Origin: T1Sed10-7 sp046483565
GTDB taxonomy: Bacteria; Actinomycetota; Nitriliruptoria; Nitriliruptorales; Nitriliruptoraceae
Length of the DNA: 6,697 bases
Direction: 5' to 3'
NCBI GenBank assembly: GCA_046483565.1
Contig: JAWOCZ010000282.1
Coordinates: forward strand, 1 to 6,697
This document shows, one piece after another, positions 1 to 6,697 of the stretch. Each line of letters opens with the position of its first letter. Positions within the stretch are counted from its first letter, which is position 1. The notes under the pieces are model-generated. The model was given only the letters and a program-made list of their open reading frames with translations. It was not told the DNA's origin and made no database searches. The position numbers and the translations under genes are program-made.

Positions 1-148
1 ACTGGTGGCAGCAGCGACAGGCCGCAGATGCCGACGAGCCGTGGGGCCCGGTGCGGGCGTCGTCTCGCCCGGTACGCCGGGCGGGCTCACTCCGGCTCCG
101 GCCCCCACGGCTCGTCGGCATCTGCGGCCTGTCGCTGCTGCCACCAGT
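1..148. repeat. Fold-back inverted repeat at the window's left edge
   Basis: Positions 1-46 are the perfect reverse complement of 103-148, with symmetry centre at 74.5. The 56-base middle is also partly symmetric about the same centre: 67-72 pairs with 77-82, and 18 of the 28 possible inner pairs match. The right arm encodes the end of the minus-strand membrane gene (WWQQRQAADADEPW). The left arm is therefore a second copy of that coding sequence in the opposite orientation, running off the window. The likeliest reading is a snap-back or assembly artefact at a contig end, because a similar structure sits at the other end of the GC-rich DNA. A natural inverted duplication cannot be excluded from sequence alone. 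Confidence 0.85.
67..82 (-). terminator. GC-rich hairpin just after the minus-strand operon
   Basis: A 6-bp stem, GCCCGG paired with CCGGGC around a 4-base loop, begins 4 bases past the stop codon at 87-89 of the last minus-strand gene. This suits a transcription terminator. No T-run follows it, so a standard intrinsic terminator is not demonstrated; high-GC actinobacteria often have hairpins without T-tracts. It is also the exact centre of the fold-back at 1-148, so its downstream half may not be native sequence. Confidence 0.3.
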
Positions 149-707
149 AGGCACCGGCGCCACCGCCACCGAGCAGCAGCAGTACCCATGGCAGCCGGCT
201 GCCGCTGTCCTCGTCCTCGTCGTCAGCGGGCACGCGGACCCGCTCTGCGCGGTTCAGGACCGCCGCCAAGGCCTCGGCCTGGGCCTGCAGGTCGCGCTCG
301 CTCGCCTTGGCGGCACGGCGACGGCCGAACAGGAACGCGGTGGCCCCGACCGCTGCGATGGCGCCACCGACCGCGATCGCGGTCTTGCGGAGCCGGTCGG
401 TGATGTCGTCGCGACCGGGTACCCGGGCCTGGAGCGCCGCGAGGTCCTGTTCGAGGCCGGCCCGCAGCGTCACCGCCTTCTCCTGGGCCTCTCCCACCGA
501 GGCGGCCGGACCACCACGCCGCTCGTCGACCGCGGTCGAGACCCCCTTGCCCACCTCCTCGACGGTCTGCTTGGCCTTGTCGACCTCGGCCTTGACCTTG
601 CCCACGCGTTCCTCGGCCTTGGCCTTGAGCTGGTCGACCTTCTTCTCGGCCTCGGCCTTGGCACTCCGGCCGTCGGTGGTGCTGCCCTGCTGGTCTGCGC
701 TGCTCAT
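87..707 (-). CDS. Membrane-associated protein with helical Lys/Glu-rich N-terminus (DUF3618-like)
   Basis: A 206-residue protein whose function I do not know. Residues 15-60 form a highly charged, Lys/Glu/Ala-rich stretch likely to be a long amphipathic helix or coiled coil, resembling late-embryogenesis or apolipoprotein-type helices. Residues 85-107 (LEQDLAALQARVPGRDDITDRLR) followed by a hydrophobic segment at 108-127 recall DUF3618-type actinobacterial proteins. A second hydrophobic segment lies at 172-188, between an acidic patch (ADDEDED, 161-167) and a polar tail. The start ATG at 707 overlaps the stop of the upstream holin-like gene (ATGA), with a weak AGGTGGG upstream, so translation is probably coupled. 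Family assignment is tentative. The gene pair suggests a shared cell-envelope role. Its last 15 codons lie in the fold-back arm at 103-148. Confidence 0.7.
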   Translation of the reverse strand: MSSADQQGSTTDGRSAKAEAEKKVDQLKAKAEERVGKVKAEVDKAKQTVEEVGKGVSTAVDERRGGPAASVGEAQEKAVTLRAGLEQDLAALQARVPGRDDITDRLRKTAIAVGGAIAAVGATAFLFGRRRAAKASERDLQAQAEALAAVLNRAERVRVPADDEDEDSGSRLPWVLLLLGGGGAGAYWWQQRQAADADEPWGPEPE

Positions 708-1129
708 CGGCCCACCTGCTCGCTCGCCCAGGTCTTCGTACGGTCCAGCTCCGCCATGGCCTTCTCCGGCTTGAACGAGCGCTTGAAGTAGCGCACGGCG
801 ACCAGGACGAGGATGACGGCGATCAGCGTGTAGATCGCGGTGACGATCAGCCAGGCCAACCACGGCTCGACGACCAGCATCAGGGCGTAGGCGCCGGTCA
901 CCCCGACGAAGGCCAGGATGAACAGTCCCATGATGGCGCCGGCCACGACCAGCCCGATGGCGATGGCCTTCTCCGTCGCGATCTGCTGGACCTCGAGCTT
1001 GGCGAGCTCGAGCTCGGTCTTGAGCAGGCCCTGGCCGTTCGCGATCAACGACGCGAGCACCTCGGAGGTGGTGCGCTCGTCGCTCGCAGCGGCACTCTTG
1101 GACCCGCCGGTGGGCGGGGTGGTGGACAC
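704..1129 (-). CDS. Holin-X family (phage holin superfamily III-like) membrane protein
   Basis: A 141-residue protein typical in length and layout of the Actinobacterial Holin-X family (PF07332). It has a polar Ser/Thr-rich N-terminus (1-20), an amphipathic helix (22-54, with LLKTELELAKLEVQQ), two adjacent transmembrane segments at about 56-86 and 90-112, and a basic juxtamembrane motif YFKRSFKP. Despite the family name, such proteins are common chromosomal genes in actinobacteria, and nothing here points to a prophage. The GTG start at 1129 was chosen because an ideal AAGGAG lies 7 bases upstream (complement of 1137-1142). It is the first gene of a two-gene operon, its TGA overlapping the next ATG. 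It diverges from hrcA. Function is unknown; involvement in envelope biology is inference. Confidence 0.85.
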   Translation of the reverse strand: MSTTPPTGGSKSAAASDERTTSEVLASLIANGQGLLKTELELAKLEVQQIATEKAIAIGLVVAGAIMGLFILAFVGVTGAYALMLVVEPWLAWLIVTAIYTLIAVILVLVAVRYFKRSFKPEKAMAELDRTKTWASEQVGR

Positions 1130-1150
1130 GATCTCGCTCCTTGCGGCTGG

Positions 1151-1173
1151 GCGGTCTCATGGCTGCAGACCGC
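1151..1173 (-). promoter_or_regulatory. 7-9-7 inverted repeat in the leader of the holin-like operon
   Basis: GCGGTCT (1151-1157) and AGACCGC (1167-1173) are perfect inverted 7-mers separated by 9 bases. They lie between a candidate -10 (complement of 1186-1191) and the Shine-Dalgarno of the minus-strand operon. The repeat could be an operator or a 5' UTR hairpin. Its half-sites are unrelated to the CIRCE site nearby. I know no regulator for it. Confidence 0.4.
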
Positions 1174-1185
1174 GTCGTCACCCCC

Positions 1186-1191
1186 ACCCTA
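1186..1191 (-). promoter_or_regulatory. Candidate -10 element for the minus-strand operon
   Basis: The minus strand reads TAGGGT here, matching the TANNNT pattern of actinobacterial housekeeping promoters, about 57 bases before the GTG start. No convincing -35 hexamer is visible at the expected spacing, so this is a weak call. Confidence 0.25.
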
Positions 1192-1280
1192 ATGGTGCGC
1201 CCGTCGCTGTGGCGGCCGCTGCGTCGGCAACCGCGGCGCAGCGAGTCGTCGCGCGGGCCTTGCGATCCACACGCCGGTGT

Positions 1281-1307
1281 CTGGCACCCGTGGCCGACGA
1301 GTGCCAG
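1281..1307 (+). promoter_or_regulatory. CIRCE operator (HrcA binding site)
   Basis: CTGGCACCC (1281-1289), nine bases, then GAGTGCCAG (1299-1307). This is the 9-9-9 architecture of CIRCE (consensus TTAGCACTC-N9-GAGTGCTAA), in a version with C/G at the outer positions as expected in high-GC actinobacteria. The halves are inverted copies with one mismatch, C for T at 1288. It ends 56 bases before the hrcA start and covers the -35 zone of the candidate hrcA promoter, so bound HrcA would block transcription. Its position directly upstream of hrcA-dnaJ indicates autoregulation by heat and GroE availability, as known for HrcA. Confidence 0.9.
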
Positions 1308-1312
1308 CGCGG

Positions 1313-1318
1313 TACCCT
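1313..1318 (+). promoter_or_regulatory. Candidate -10 element of the hrcA-dnaJ promoter
   Basis: TACCCT fits TANNNT and sits 5 bases after the CIRCE right half. The same hexamer occurs upstream of phoH at 5139-5144. The -35 region would fall in the CIRCE spacer, where no clear hexamer is seen. A transcript starting near 1325 would have a leader of about 40 bases. Confidence 0.4.
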
Positions 1319-1363
1319 CTGCGGGTGCTCACGAAGGGCACCGACCACGGGAGGAGGTGCACG

Positions 1364-2542
1364 ATGATCAGTCCATCCGGATCGACCGCGCGCACCGCCG
1401 CTCGGATCGCGGCGGACAGCGCCGACGCCGTCCACCTCGAGGTCGCCGTTCCGGCCGAGGCAGCCCAGGCTGCCGCGCTGGAGGTCGCCGCCGATGCAGG
1501 CACCACCGCGGTCGGCGAGGAGGAACTCGACGAGCGCAAGCGCACGATCCTGCGTGCCATCGTCACCGAGTACGTCGCGCGTGGCGAGCCCGTCGGCTCC
1601 AAACGGGTGGTGGAGGTGGCAGGCCTCGACGTCTCCGCCGCCACCGTACGCAACGAGATGTCGGCGCTGGAGTCCCTCGGCTACATCACCCAGCCGCACA
1701 CCTCCGCCGGACGGATCCCGACCGACACGGGCTACCGACGGTTCGTGGACGACCTCAGCGCCGATCCCGCGCTGGACGGCGCGCGGCGCGAGCTCGTCCA
1801 GGAACTGCTCGGCCCGGCCTCCGACGTCGAGGACCTGCTCGCACGGACCTCATCGGTGCTCAGTCAGCTCACGCGCCTGGTCTCGTTGGTGATCGCCCCG
1901 GCGGTGGACGCCTCCCGGCTGAAGCTGTGCGAGCTGGTCGGGCTCAGCCCCGGTTCCGCACTGCTGCTGCTGGTCGCCGACACCGGCCGGGTGGAGAAGC
2001 GATCGGTGGAGTTGCCGGCCGAGACGACCGAGGGGGACCTCGACCGGGTCCGCACGGTGCTCGCCGAGCAGGTCCGGGGGCGGCGGCTCGGTGAGGTGCA
2101 CGCGACGTTGCTCCACCTCGTCGAGGACGCCCCCTCCGACCTGCGTGATCTCCTCAGGGCCCTCGCCGACGCCACGGCGCGGGAGTTGGCCGATGACACC
2201 GTCCACCACGTGTTCGTCGGGGGCCAGGCCTCCCTGGCGGGCGACGAGGCCTTCGAACGCCAGCACCTGTCCCGCGTCCTGCAGCTGATCGAGGAACGTG
2301 CGACCCTGGCCCGCCTCCTGGCCGAGGCCACGAACGACGACCGCCCGACCGTGCGGATCGGCGGCGAGAACCAGGTGGAGGACCTGCGCGCCGCCTCCCT
2401 GGTCGCTCAGCGCTACCAGTTGGTCACCGCCGGTTCGTTGGGGGTCCTCGGCCCGACGCGGATGGACTACGCCACGGTGCTGGCCACCGTGCGCGCCGTC
2501 GCCGATCAGCTCCAGGTGACCCTGACCGACCTGTCGGGCTGA
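1364..2542 (+). CDS. hrcA: Heat-inducible transcription repressor HrcA, N-terminally extended
   Basis: HrcA binds CIRCE operators as a dimer and represses chaperone genes until heat stress titrates its GroE partner. The winged-helix DNA-binding domain starts at about residue 55 (LDERKRTILRAIVTEYV). The hallmark GYITQPHTSAGRIPT begins at residue 106 and is followed by GYRRFVD. The rest is the ligand/dimerisation domain typical of the family. Start ATG 1364 has a strong GGAGGAGG about 5 bases upstream. The protein is 392 residues against a usual 340-350, the excess being an Ala-rich, weakly acidic N-terminal extension of about 54 residues. No ATG, GTG or TTG codon lies in frame between 1364 and the domain, so the extension appears real. 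An upstream in-frame ATG at 1277 would place the start before the CIRCE site and promoter and is unlikely. dnaJ follows 76 bases downstream, probably in the same operon. Confidence 0.95.
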   Translation: MISPSGSTARTAARIAADSADAVHLEVAVPAEAAQAAALEVAADAGTTAVGEEELDERKRTILRAIVTEYVARGEPVGSKRVVEVAGLDVSAATVRNEMSALESLGYITQPHTSAGRIPTDTGYRRFVDDLSADPALDGARRELVQELLGPASDVEDLLARTSSVLSQLTRLVSLVIAPAVDASRLKLCELVGLSPGSALLLLVADTGRVEKRSVELPAETTEGDLDRVRTVLAEQVRGRRLGEVHATLLHLVEDAPSDLRDLLRALADATARELADDTVHHVFVGGQASLAGDEAFERQHLSRVLQLIEERATLARLLAEATNDDRPTVRIGGENQVEDLRAASLVAQRYQLVTAGSLGVLGPTRMDYATVLATVRAVADQLQVTLTDLSG

Positions 2543-2551
2543 CCGCCCGAC
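2533..2551 (+). other. Hairpin across the hrcA stop codon
   Basis: GTCGGGC (2533-2539) pairs perfectly with GCCCGAC (2545-2551) around a 5-base loop that holds most of the TGA stop. It is a stable GC-rich stem with no T-run after it, so readthrough into dnaJ is expected. It may serve partial termination or RNA processing that sets the hrcA:dnaJ ratio; that role is inference. Confidence 0.35.
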
Positions 2552-2553
2552 CC

Positions 2554-2580
2554 GGTGGTCACCGACCCAGCTCGACCACC
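2554..2580 (+). other. Second intercistronic inverted repeat before dnaJ
   Basis: GGTGGTC (2554-2560) and GACCACC (2574-2580) form a 7-bp stem with a 13-base loop, immediately after the hairpin on the hrcA stop codon. Two tandem stems thus fill much of the 76-base hrcA-dnaJ gap. No T-run follows. Confidence 0.3.
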
Positions 2581-2618
2581 GCCCCGAACGACCGAACCCA
2601 TCACCCCTGCGAGGAACC

Positions 2619-3752
2619 GTGTCCGACCTCTACGAGCTGCTGGATATCACCCGCGACGCCGGTGAGGACGAGGTCAAGCGTGCCTACCGCCGCAAGGCCC
2701 GCGAGCACCACCCCGACGCCGGGGGCGACGAGGAGTCGTTCAAGGCCATCACCCACGCCTACCAGGTGCTGTCCGACCCCACCAAGCGTGCCCGCTACGA
2801 CCGCTTCGGCGACGACGGAACGCCCAACGGTCGCGCGAGCGGCGATCCCTTCGGGTTCGGCGGCGCCGGGTTCGGTGGCATCGACGACGTGATCGATGCG
2901 TTCTTCGGCCAGTCCTCCGGGTTCGGCGGGGCACGTGGTGGACGCCGGGCCCGCCGGGACCAGCCCGGCAGGGACGTCCTGGTCGTCGTCGATCTCACCC
3001 TCGAGGAGGTCGTCACCGGCGTCAGCCGGGACATCGAGGTGGATGTCCCCCGGGCCTGCGACACCTGCGACGGCAGCGGGTCGGCGGCGGGGGCCGGGCC
3101 GACCAGCTGTTCGACCTGCGGCGGCGCCGGCCAGGTGCAGCGCGTGGTCCGGACCGCCTTCGGGCAGCTGGCGACCGCCGCGCCCTGTTCGGCGTGCCAG
3201 GGGACCGGGCGCACCGTGAGCGACCCCTGTCCGGACTGCTCGGGGGAGGGACGGCGTCCGACCAAGCGCACGCTGCGCGTGGACGTGCCTGCCGGTCTGG
3301 AGGACGGTGATCGCATCCCGGTCCGCGGTGAAGGTGAGGCCGGCCGCAACGGTGCCGCCGCCGGTGATCTCTACGTGCAGGTCCGGGTGGCCGCCCACGA
3401 GCTGTTCGAGCGCGACGGCCGCGACCTGGCCGCCGAGGTCAGCGTGCCGGTGACCCAGGCAGCGCTCGGTGGCAGCCTGAACGCGCCGACCGTCGATGGC
3501 GAGGAGGTCGAGATCCCCGTCCCCGCTGGCACCCAGCCGGGTGACGTGCTGACGGTGCGCCGCGCGGGTCTGCCGGTGCGTGGCGGTGGCCGTCGCGGGG
3601 ACCTGCATCTCGTCGTGCGCGTCGAGGTGCCGACGGGGTTGGACGTCGAGCAGCGCGGGCTGCTCGAGCAGCTCGCCGCAGCGCGTGGCGAGGAGCTGGC
3701 GCAGCGCTCGGGTGGACGGTTCTCGCGCCTGCGGGACGCCCTCCAGCGGTGA
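2619..3752 (+). CDS. dnaJ: Chaperone protein DnaJ (type I J-protein)
   Basis: DnaJ is the cytoplasmic co-chaperone that delivers unfolded proteins to DnaK and stimulates its ATPase. The 377-residue protein has all type I parts in order. The J-domain spans 1-65 with HPD at 31-33. A Gly/Phe-rich linker runs from about 70 to 108. The cysteine-rich zinc domain has four CxxCxGxG motifs starting at residues 147 (CDTCDGSG), 164 (CSTCGGAG), 190 (CSACQGTG) and 204 (CPDCSGEG). A C-terminal substrate-binding region follows, including GDLYVQVRV and GDLHLVVRVEVPTGL. Start GTG 2619 follows GAGGAA by 2 bases, a tight spacing, but the J-domain begins immediately so the start is firm. Location next to hrcA marks it as the dnaJ2-type copy of actinobacteria rather than the dnaK-operon copy. 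It is probably cotranscribed from the CIRCE-controlled promoter. Confidence 0.96.
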   Translation: MSDLYELLDITRDAGEDEVKRAYRRKAREHHPDAGGDEESFKAITHAYQVLSDPTKRARYDRFGDDGTPNGRASGDPFGFGGAGFGGIDDVIDAFFGQSSGFGGARGGRRARRDQPGRDVLVVVDLTLEEVVTGVSRDIEVDVPRACDTCDGSGSAAGAGPTSCSTCGGAGQVQRVVRTAFGQLATAAPCSACQGTGRTVSDPCPDCSGEGRRPTKRTLRVDVPAGLEDGDRIPVRGEGEAGRNGAAAGDLYVQVRVAAHELFERDGRDLAAEVSVPVTQAALGGSLNAPTVDGEEVEIPVPAGTQPGDVLTVRRAGLPVRGGGRRGDLHLVVRVEVPTGLDVEQRGLLEQLAAARGEELAQRSGGRFSRLRDALQR

Positions 3753-3771
3753 GCGGGCCCCTGGTGCGGCG

Positions 3772-4503
3772 GTGAGCCTCACGCCGTACGTCCACCTCGA
3801 GGTGGCGCTCTCGGCCGCCCGGGTCGGCGATCGCCTTCCCCTGGGCCGCGACGATCGTCACCACCTCGGCACCGTGCTGCGGCTCGGTCCGGGTGCCGAG
3901 GTCGAGATCGCCGACGGGAGTGGCACCAGCGCGTTCGCCACCCTGGCCGACGGCGAGGTCGAGCTGGCGAGCAGCCCCGTGGTCCTGCCCGAGCCACGGC
4001 CATGGCTGGTGCTGGCCCAGGCCCCGCCGAAGGGCCGCAAGCTCGACGAGATCGTGCGTCACGCCTGCGAACTGGGTGTCGACGAGCTGCGGATCATCGA
4101 CACGGTGCGTTCGGTCGTCCGGCTCGACGAGCGTCGGGCGGCCCGTGGGCGCGAGCGCTGGAACGCCGTTGTGCGCGCGGCCTGCGAACAGGCTCGACGA
4201 CCCCGCCGGCCGGCCGTCTCGGGCCCGATCGGCCTCGACCGTCTCGGACGGGACGACGAACTGCTGCTCCTCGCCCACCCCCACGCGCCGGCACTGCCGT
4301 CGGTGGCCTCGGTCTGGCAACCGGCGGCGCGACTGGTCCTGGCGGTCGGACCCGAAGGTGGCTTCAGCGATGACGAGGTCGCGGACGCGGTCGCCGGCGG
4401 TGCTCTGGCCGTTGGCCTCGGACCGTCGGTCCTGCGGGCGGAGCACGCGGGCGCCGCCGGACTGGCGGTGCTGGCGGCCGCCACCGGCCGTTGGGGGACG
4501 TGA
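3772..4503 (+). CDS. rsmE: 16S rRNA (uracil(1498)-N3)-methyltransferase RsmE
   Basis: RsmE uses S-adenosylmethionine to methylate N3 of U1498 in 16S rRNA during late 30S maturation. The 243 residues match the family length. The N-terminal PUA-like domain includes DDRHHLGTVLRLGPGAEVEIADG. The SPOUT-fold methyltransferase domain starts near PWLVLAQAPPKGRKLDEIVRHACELGV. The region RSVVRLDERRAARGRERWNAV followed by EQARRPRRP is the usual central signature. GPEGGFS (residues 193-199) and LRAEHAG (from 221) form the knotted SAM-binding site. GTG 3772 is chosen because it begins directly before the conserved domain, 19 bases after the dnaJ stop; no good Shine-Dalgarno is visible, so translation may depend on readthrough from dnaJ. 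The dnaJ-rsmE order is common in many bacteria. Confidence 0.95.
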   Translation: MSLTPYVHLEVALSAARVGDRLPLGRDDRHHLGTVLRLGPGAEVEIADGSGTSAFATLADGEVELASSPVVLPEPRPWLVLAQAPPKGRKLDEIVRHACELGVDELRIIDTVRSVVRLDERRAARGRERWNAVVRAACEQARRPRRPAVSGPIGLDRLGRDDELLLLAHPHAPALPSVASVWQPAARLVLAVGPEGGFSDDEVADAVAGGALAVGLGPSVLRAEHAGAAGLAVLAAATGRWGT

Positions 4504-6697
4504 CCAAGCGGGTATGGACGGGTGCACTGGGTCAGGATGCTTCTGGCTCGGGGATCCTCGGGGTATCGTGGCGCGGAAGTGGAGGCAGCGGGGTTCCAGC
4601 AAGGCGCCCTGTCCCCGACTCGAGGGTGTGATGTCCGCGGACGACAGCCGGTACGCCCGGCAGCTCGGCGATCGCCTTCGCCGCGTGCGGCAACAGCAGG
4701 GGCTGTCGCTGCACGAGGTCGAGGCACGCAGCGAGGGTGGCCTGAAGGCATCGGTCGTGGGCGCCTACGAGCGCGGTGAGCGGGCGGTGTCCATCACCCG
4801 ACTGCAGCGGTTGGCGACCTTCTACCGCGTCCCGGTCTCGGAGCTGCTCCCGGCCGAGGACCGTGTCATGGTCGGCTCGACCGACCACGGGCCGGAGCTG
4901 GTCATCGACCTGGTGGCCCTGGAGCGGGAACGCGAGCTGGAGCCGGCTGTCCGGCGGTACGCCTCCGCGATCCAGGCCCGCCGCGGGGACTACAACGGGC
5001 GCGTCCTGACGGTCCGGCACGCCGATCTCGAGCTCCTGGCCGCGGTCCTCGACGCCTCGCCGGAGGAGCTGCGCAGCCGGCTGACCGCTGCGGGCGTCGT
5101 GCGCTGAAGGCACCCGGTCGCGCGTGCCCGCCTGGGGCTACCCTGGTCAGCCGCAGCTCACGCGTCGGCCCCGGCACCGATCCGGGTCCCCGTTGCCGTG
5201 AGCGGACGCGATCCGCACCGCCGTCCCCCGTTGAGGAGTCACCCCCACCCGTGGCGAGCACGTCAGCCAGTCCCTCTCCACCTGATGCGTCGACCCCCGC
5301 CCGTGCGATCCCCGCCCACGCGATGACCGCCGAGGACGAGCAGGTCACGGCCGTCAAGGTCCTCGTACCCGGCGAGCACGCCATGGTGTCCCTGCTCGGG
5401 ACCCGTGACGAGCTGCTGCGCACGATCGAGGATGCGTTCCACGCGGTGATCCACGTGCGCGGCAACGAGATCTCGATCCGATCCGAGGACGCCGACGAGA
5501 CCGCGCGCGTGGCCCAGCTGTTCGAGGAGCTGGTCCTGCTGCTCGACCGCGGTCAGGCGATCGACCGGGGAGTGGTGCGCCAGACCGTCCGGATGATCCG
5601 TGATGACGCCTCCGAGCGTCCTTCCGAGGTGCTCTCCGAGACGCTGATCACCCACCGGGGCCGCACGATCCGGGCCAAGACGCTCGGCCAGAAGCGCTAC
5701 CTCGACGCGATCCGGTCCAACACCGTGACCTTCGGCATCGGTCCGGCGGGGACGGGCAAGACCTACCTCGCCATGGGCGCGGCCGTCCAGGCACTGCGCG
5801 CCAAACAGGTCAACCGGCTGATCCTGACCCGACCGGCCGTCGAGGCGGGCGAGCGGCTCGGGTTCCTCCCGGGGACGCTGCACGAGAAGATCGATCCCTA
5901 CCTCAAGCCGTTGTGGGACGCGCTGCACGACATGATGGAGGCGGAGGAGCTCGTCAACCACGTCGATCGGGGCACGATCGACGTGGTTGACGAGCTCCTC
6001 CGCCTCCATCATGTCGTGCAGGGCGTCCCACAACGGCTTGAGGTAGGGATCGATCTTCTCGTGCAGCGTGCCCGGGAGGAACCCGAGCCGCTCGCCCGAC
6101 TGCCTGAGTTGATGAAGGAACTAAAATCTAAAGATAGCATGAAAGGTAGGATATATCATAGTTATAAAAAACTGCTTGAGACAAGAACGAATGAACCGCT
6201 TTTCAGTCCAGATATAGATCAGAAGATAATCGATATGGGGCAGAATATCTTTGCACTTCTAAGAACTGATGGCGAAGATAGTCTATTATGTATCTATAAC
6301 ATAAGTTCCGAAACACAGATCATTGAACCTGAGGAGATAAAAAAACAGACTGGAAAAGATGTTTCCCTTAGAGATATAATCTCAGGTAAAGAATTTGATC
6401 TTAAGCTGGAAAAGAACGAATTTGTCTGGCTTAGATGAAATTGGATCAAAAGTCTTCTGAAAATCTTATTCAGGATATAAGCCCTATCTTTTTTTTGTAT
6501 CTGAGAACCTTGTCAAAAGCTTTCTCGATCCTTTTTCTTAATCTTATATCTTTTTTTGCTTTCAGGATCAAGGCTGTTTTCATAGGTAAGAATGTCTTGG
6601 CGTGACTGATAAGGATTATATCGTTAGTCCATATAGCATATAAAGCTGCTTTTTCTATATCGTTTTCTGTAAATTTTCTTATAGCCCCCATATTAAG

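Overview
The window is two unrelated pieces of DNA joined together. Positions 1 to about 6098 are very GC-rich with strongly G/C-biased third codon positions. They carry an actinobacterial chromosomal neighbourhood: hrcA, dnaJ, rsmE, a bldD-like regulator and phoH, with a Holin-X-type membrane gene pair diverging from it. Positions 6099 to 6697 are AT-rich, use AGA/AGG and ATA codons, and clearly come from a different genome. A high-GC actinobacterium (Streptomyces-like gene content, possibly a deeper lineage) is the best guess for the first part. I cannot assign the second.

Layout of the GC-rich part. At 87-1129 on the minus strand is a two-gene operon of small membrane proteins with an ATGA stop/start overlap. 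The divergent region 1130-1363 holds a CIRCE operator (1281-1307), a -10 element for hrcA, and a 7-9-7 inverted repeat in the leader of the minus-strand operon. On the plus strand follow hrcA (1364-2542), the heat-shock repressor, with an unusual 54-residue N-terminal extension; dnaJ (2619-3752), a co-chaperone with four zinc motifs; rsmE (3772-4503), a 16S rRNA uridine methyltransferase; a BldD-type regulator (4631-5107) that keeps the c-di-GMP-binding signature; and the N-terminal 245 codons of phoH (from 5251). HrcA very probably represses its own operon with dnaJ through the CIRCE site. The BldD gene has its own upstream region with a possible BldD box. Stress response, rRNA maturation and c-di-GMP-responsive development genes therefore sit side by side.

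Both ends of the actinobacterial part fold back on themselves. At the left edge, 1-46 is the exact reverse complement of 103-148, centred on a small natural hairpin just after the last minus-strand stop codon. At the right, 5846-5969 is repeated in reverse complement at 5975-6098 (124 bp, two mismatches), centred on an 11-bp natural hairpin inside phoH, and the sequence then switches directly to AT-rich DNA. Reading frame happens to stay open through the fold-back and the switch. This yields an apparent 395-residue protein that is really PhoH N-terminus, an antisense stretch of phoH, and the tail of a GH13 sugar phosphorylase. I read this as a chimera from amplification, library making or assembly, not as a new gene fusion.

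The AT-rich tail holds the C-terminal 112 codons of a GH13 subfamily-18-like glycoside phosphorylase and a convergent small open frame of unknown function that reaches the window edge. I found no tRNA, rRNA, CRISPR array, insertion sequence or phage module. The most interesting real biology is the BldD orthologue with an intact c-di-GMP signature, the CIRCE-controlled hrcA-dnaJ operon and the extended HrcA. I see no convincing undescribed system.
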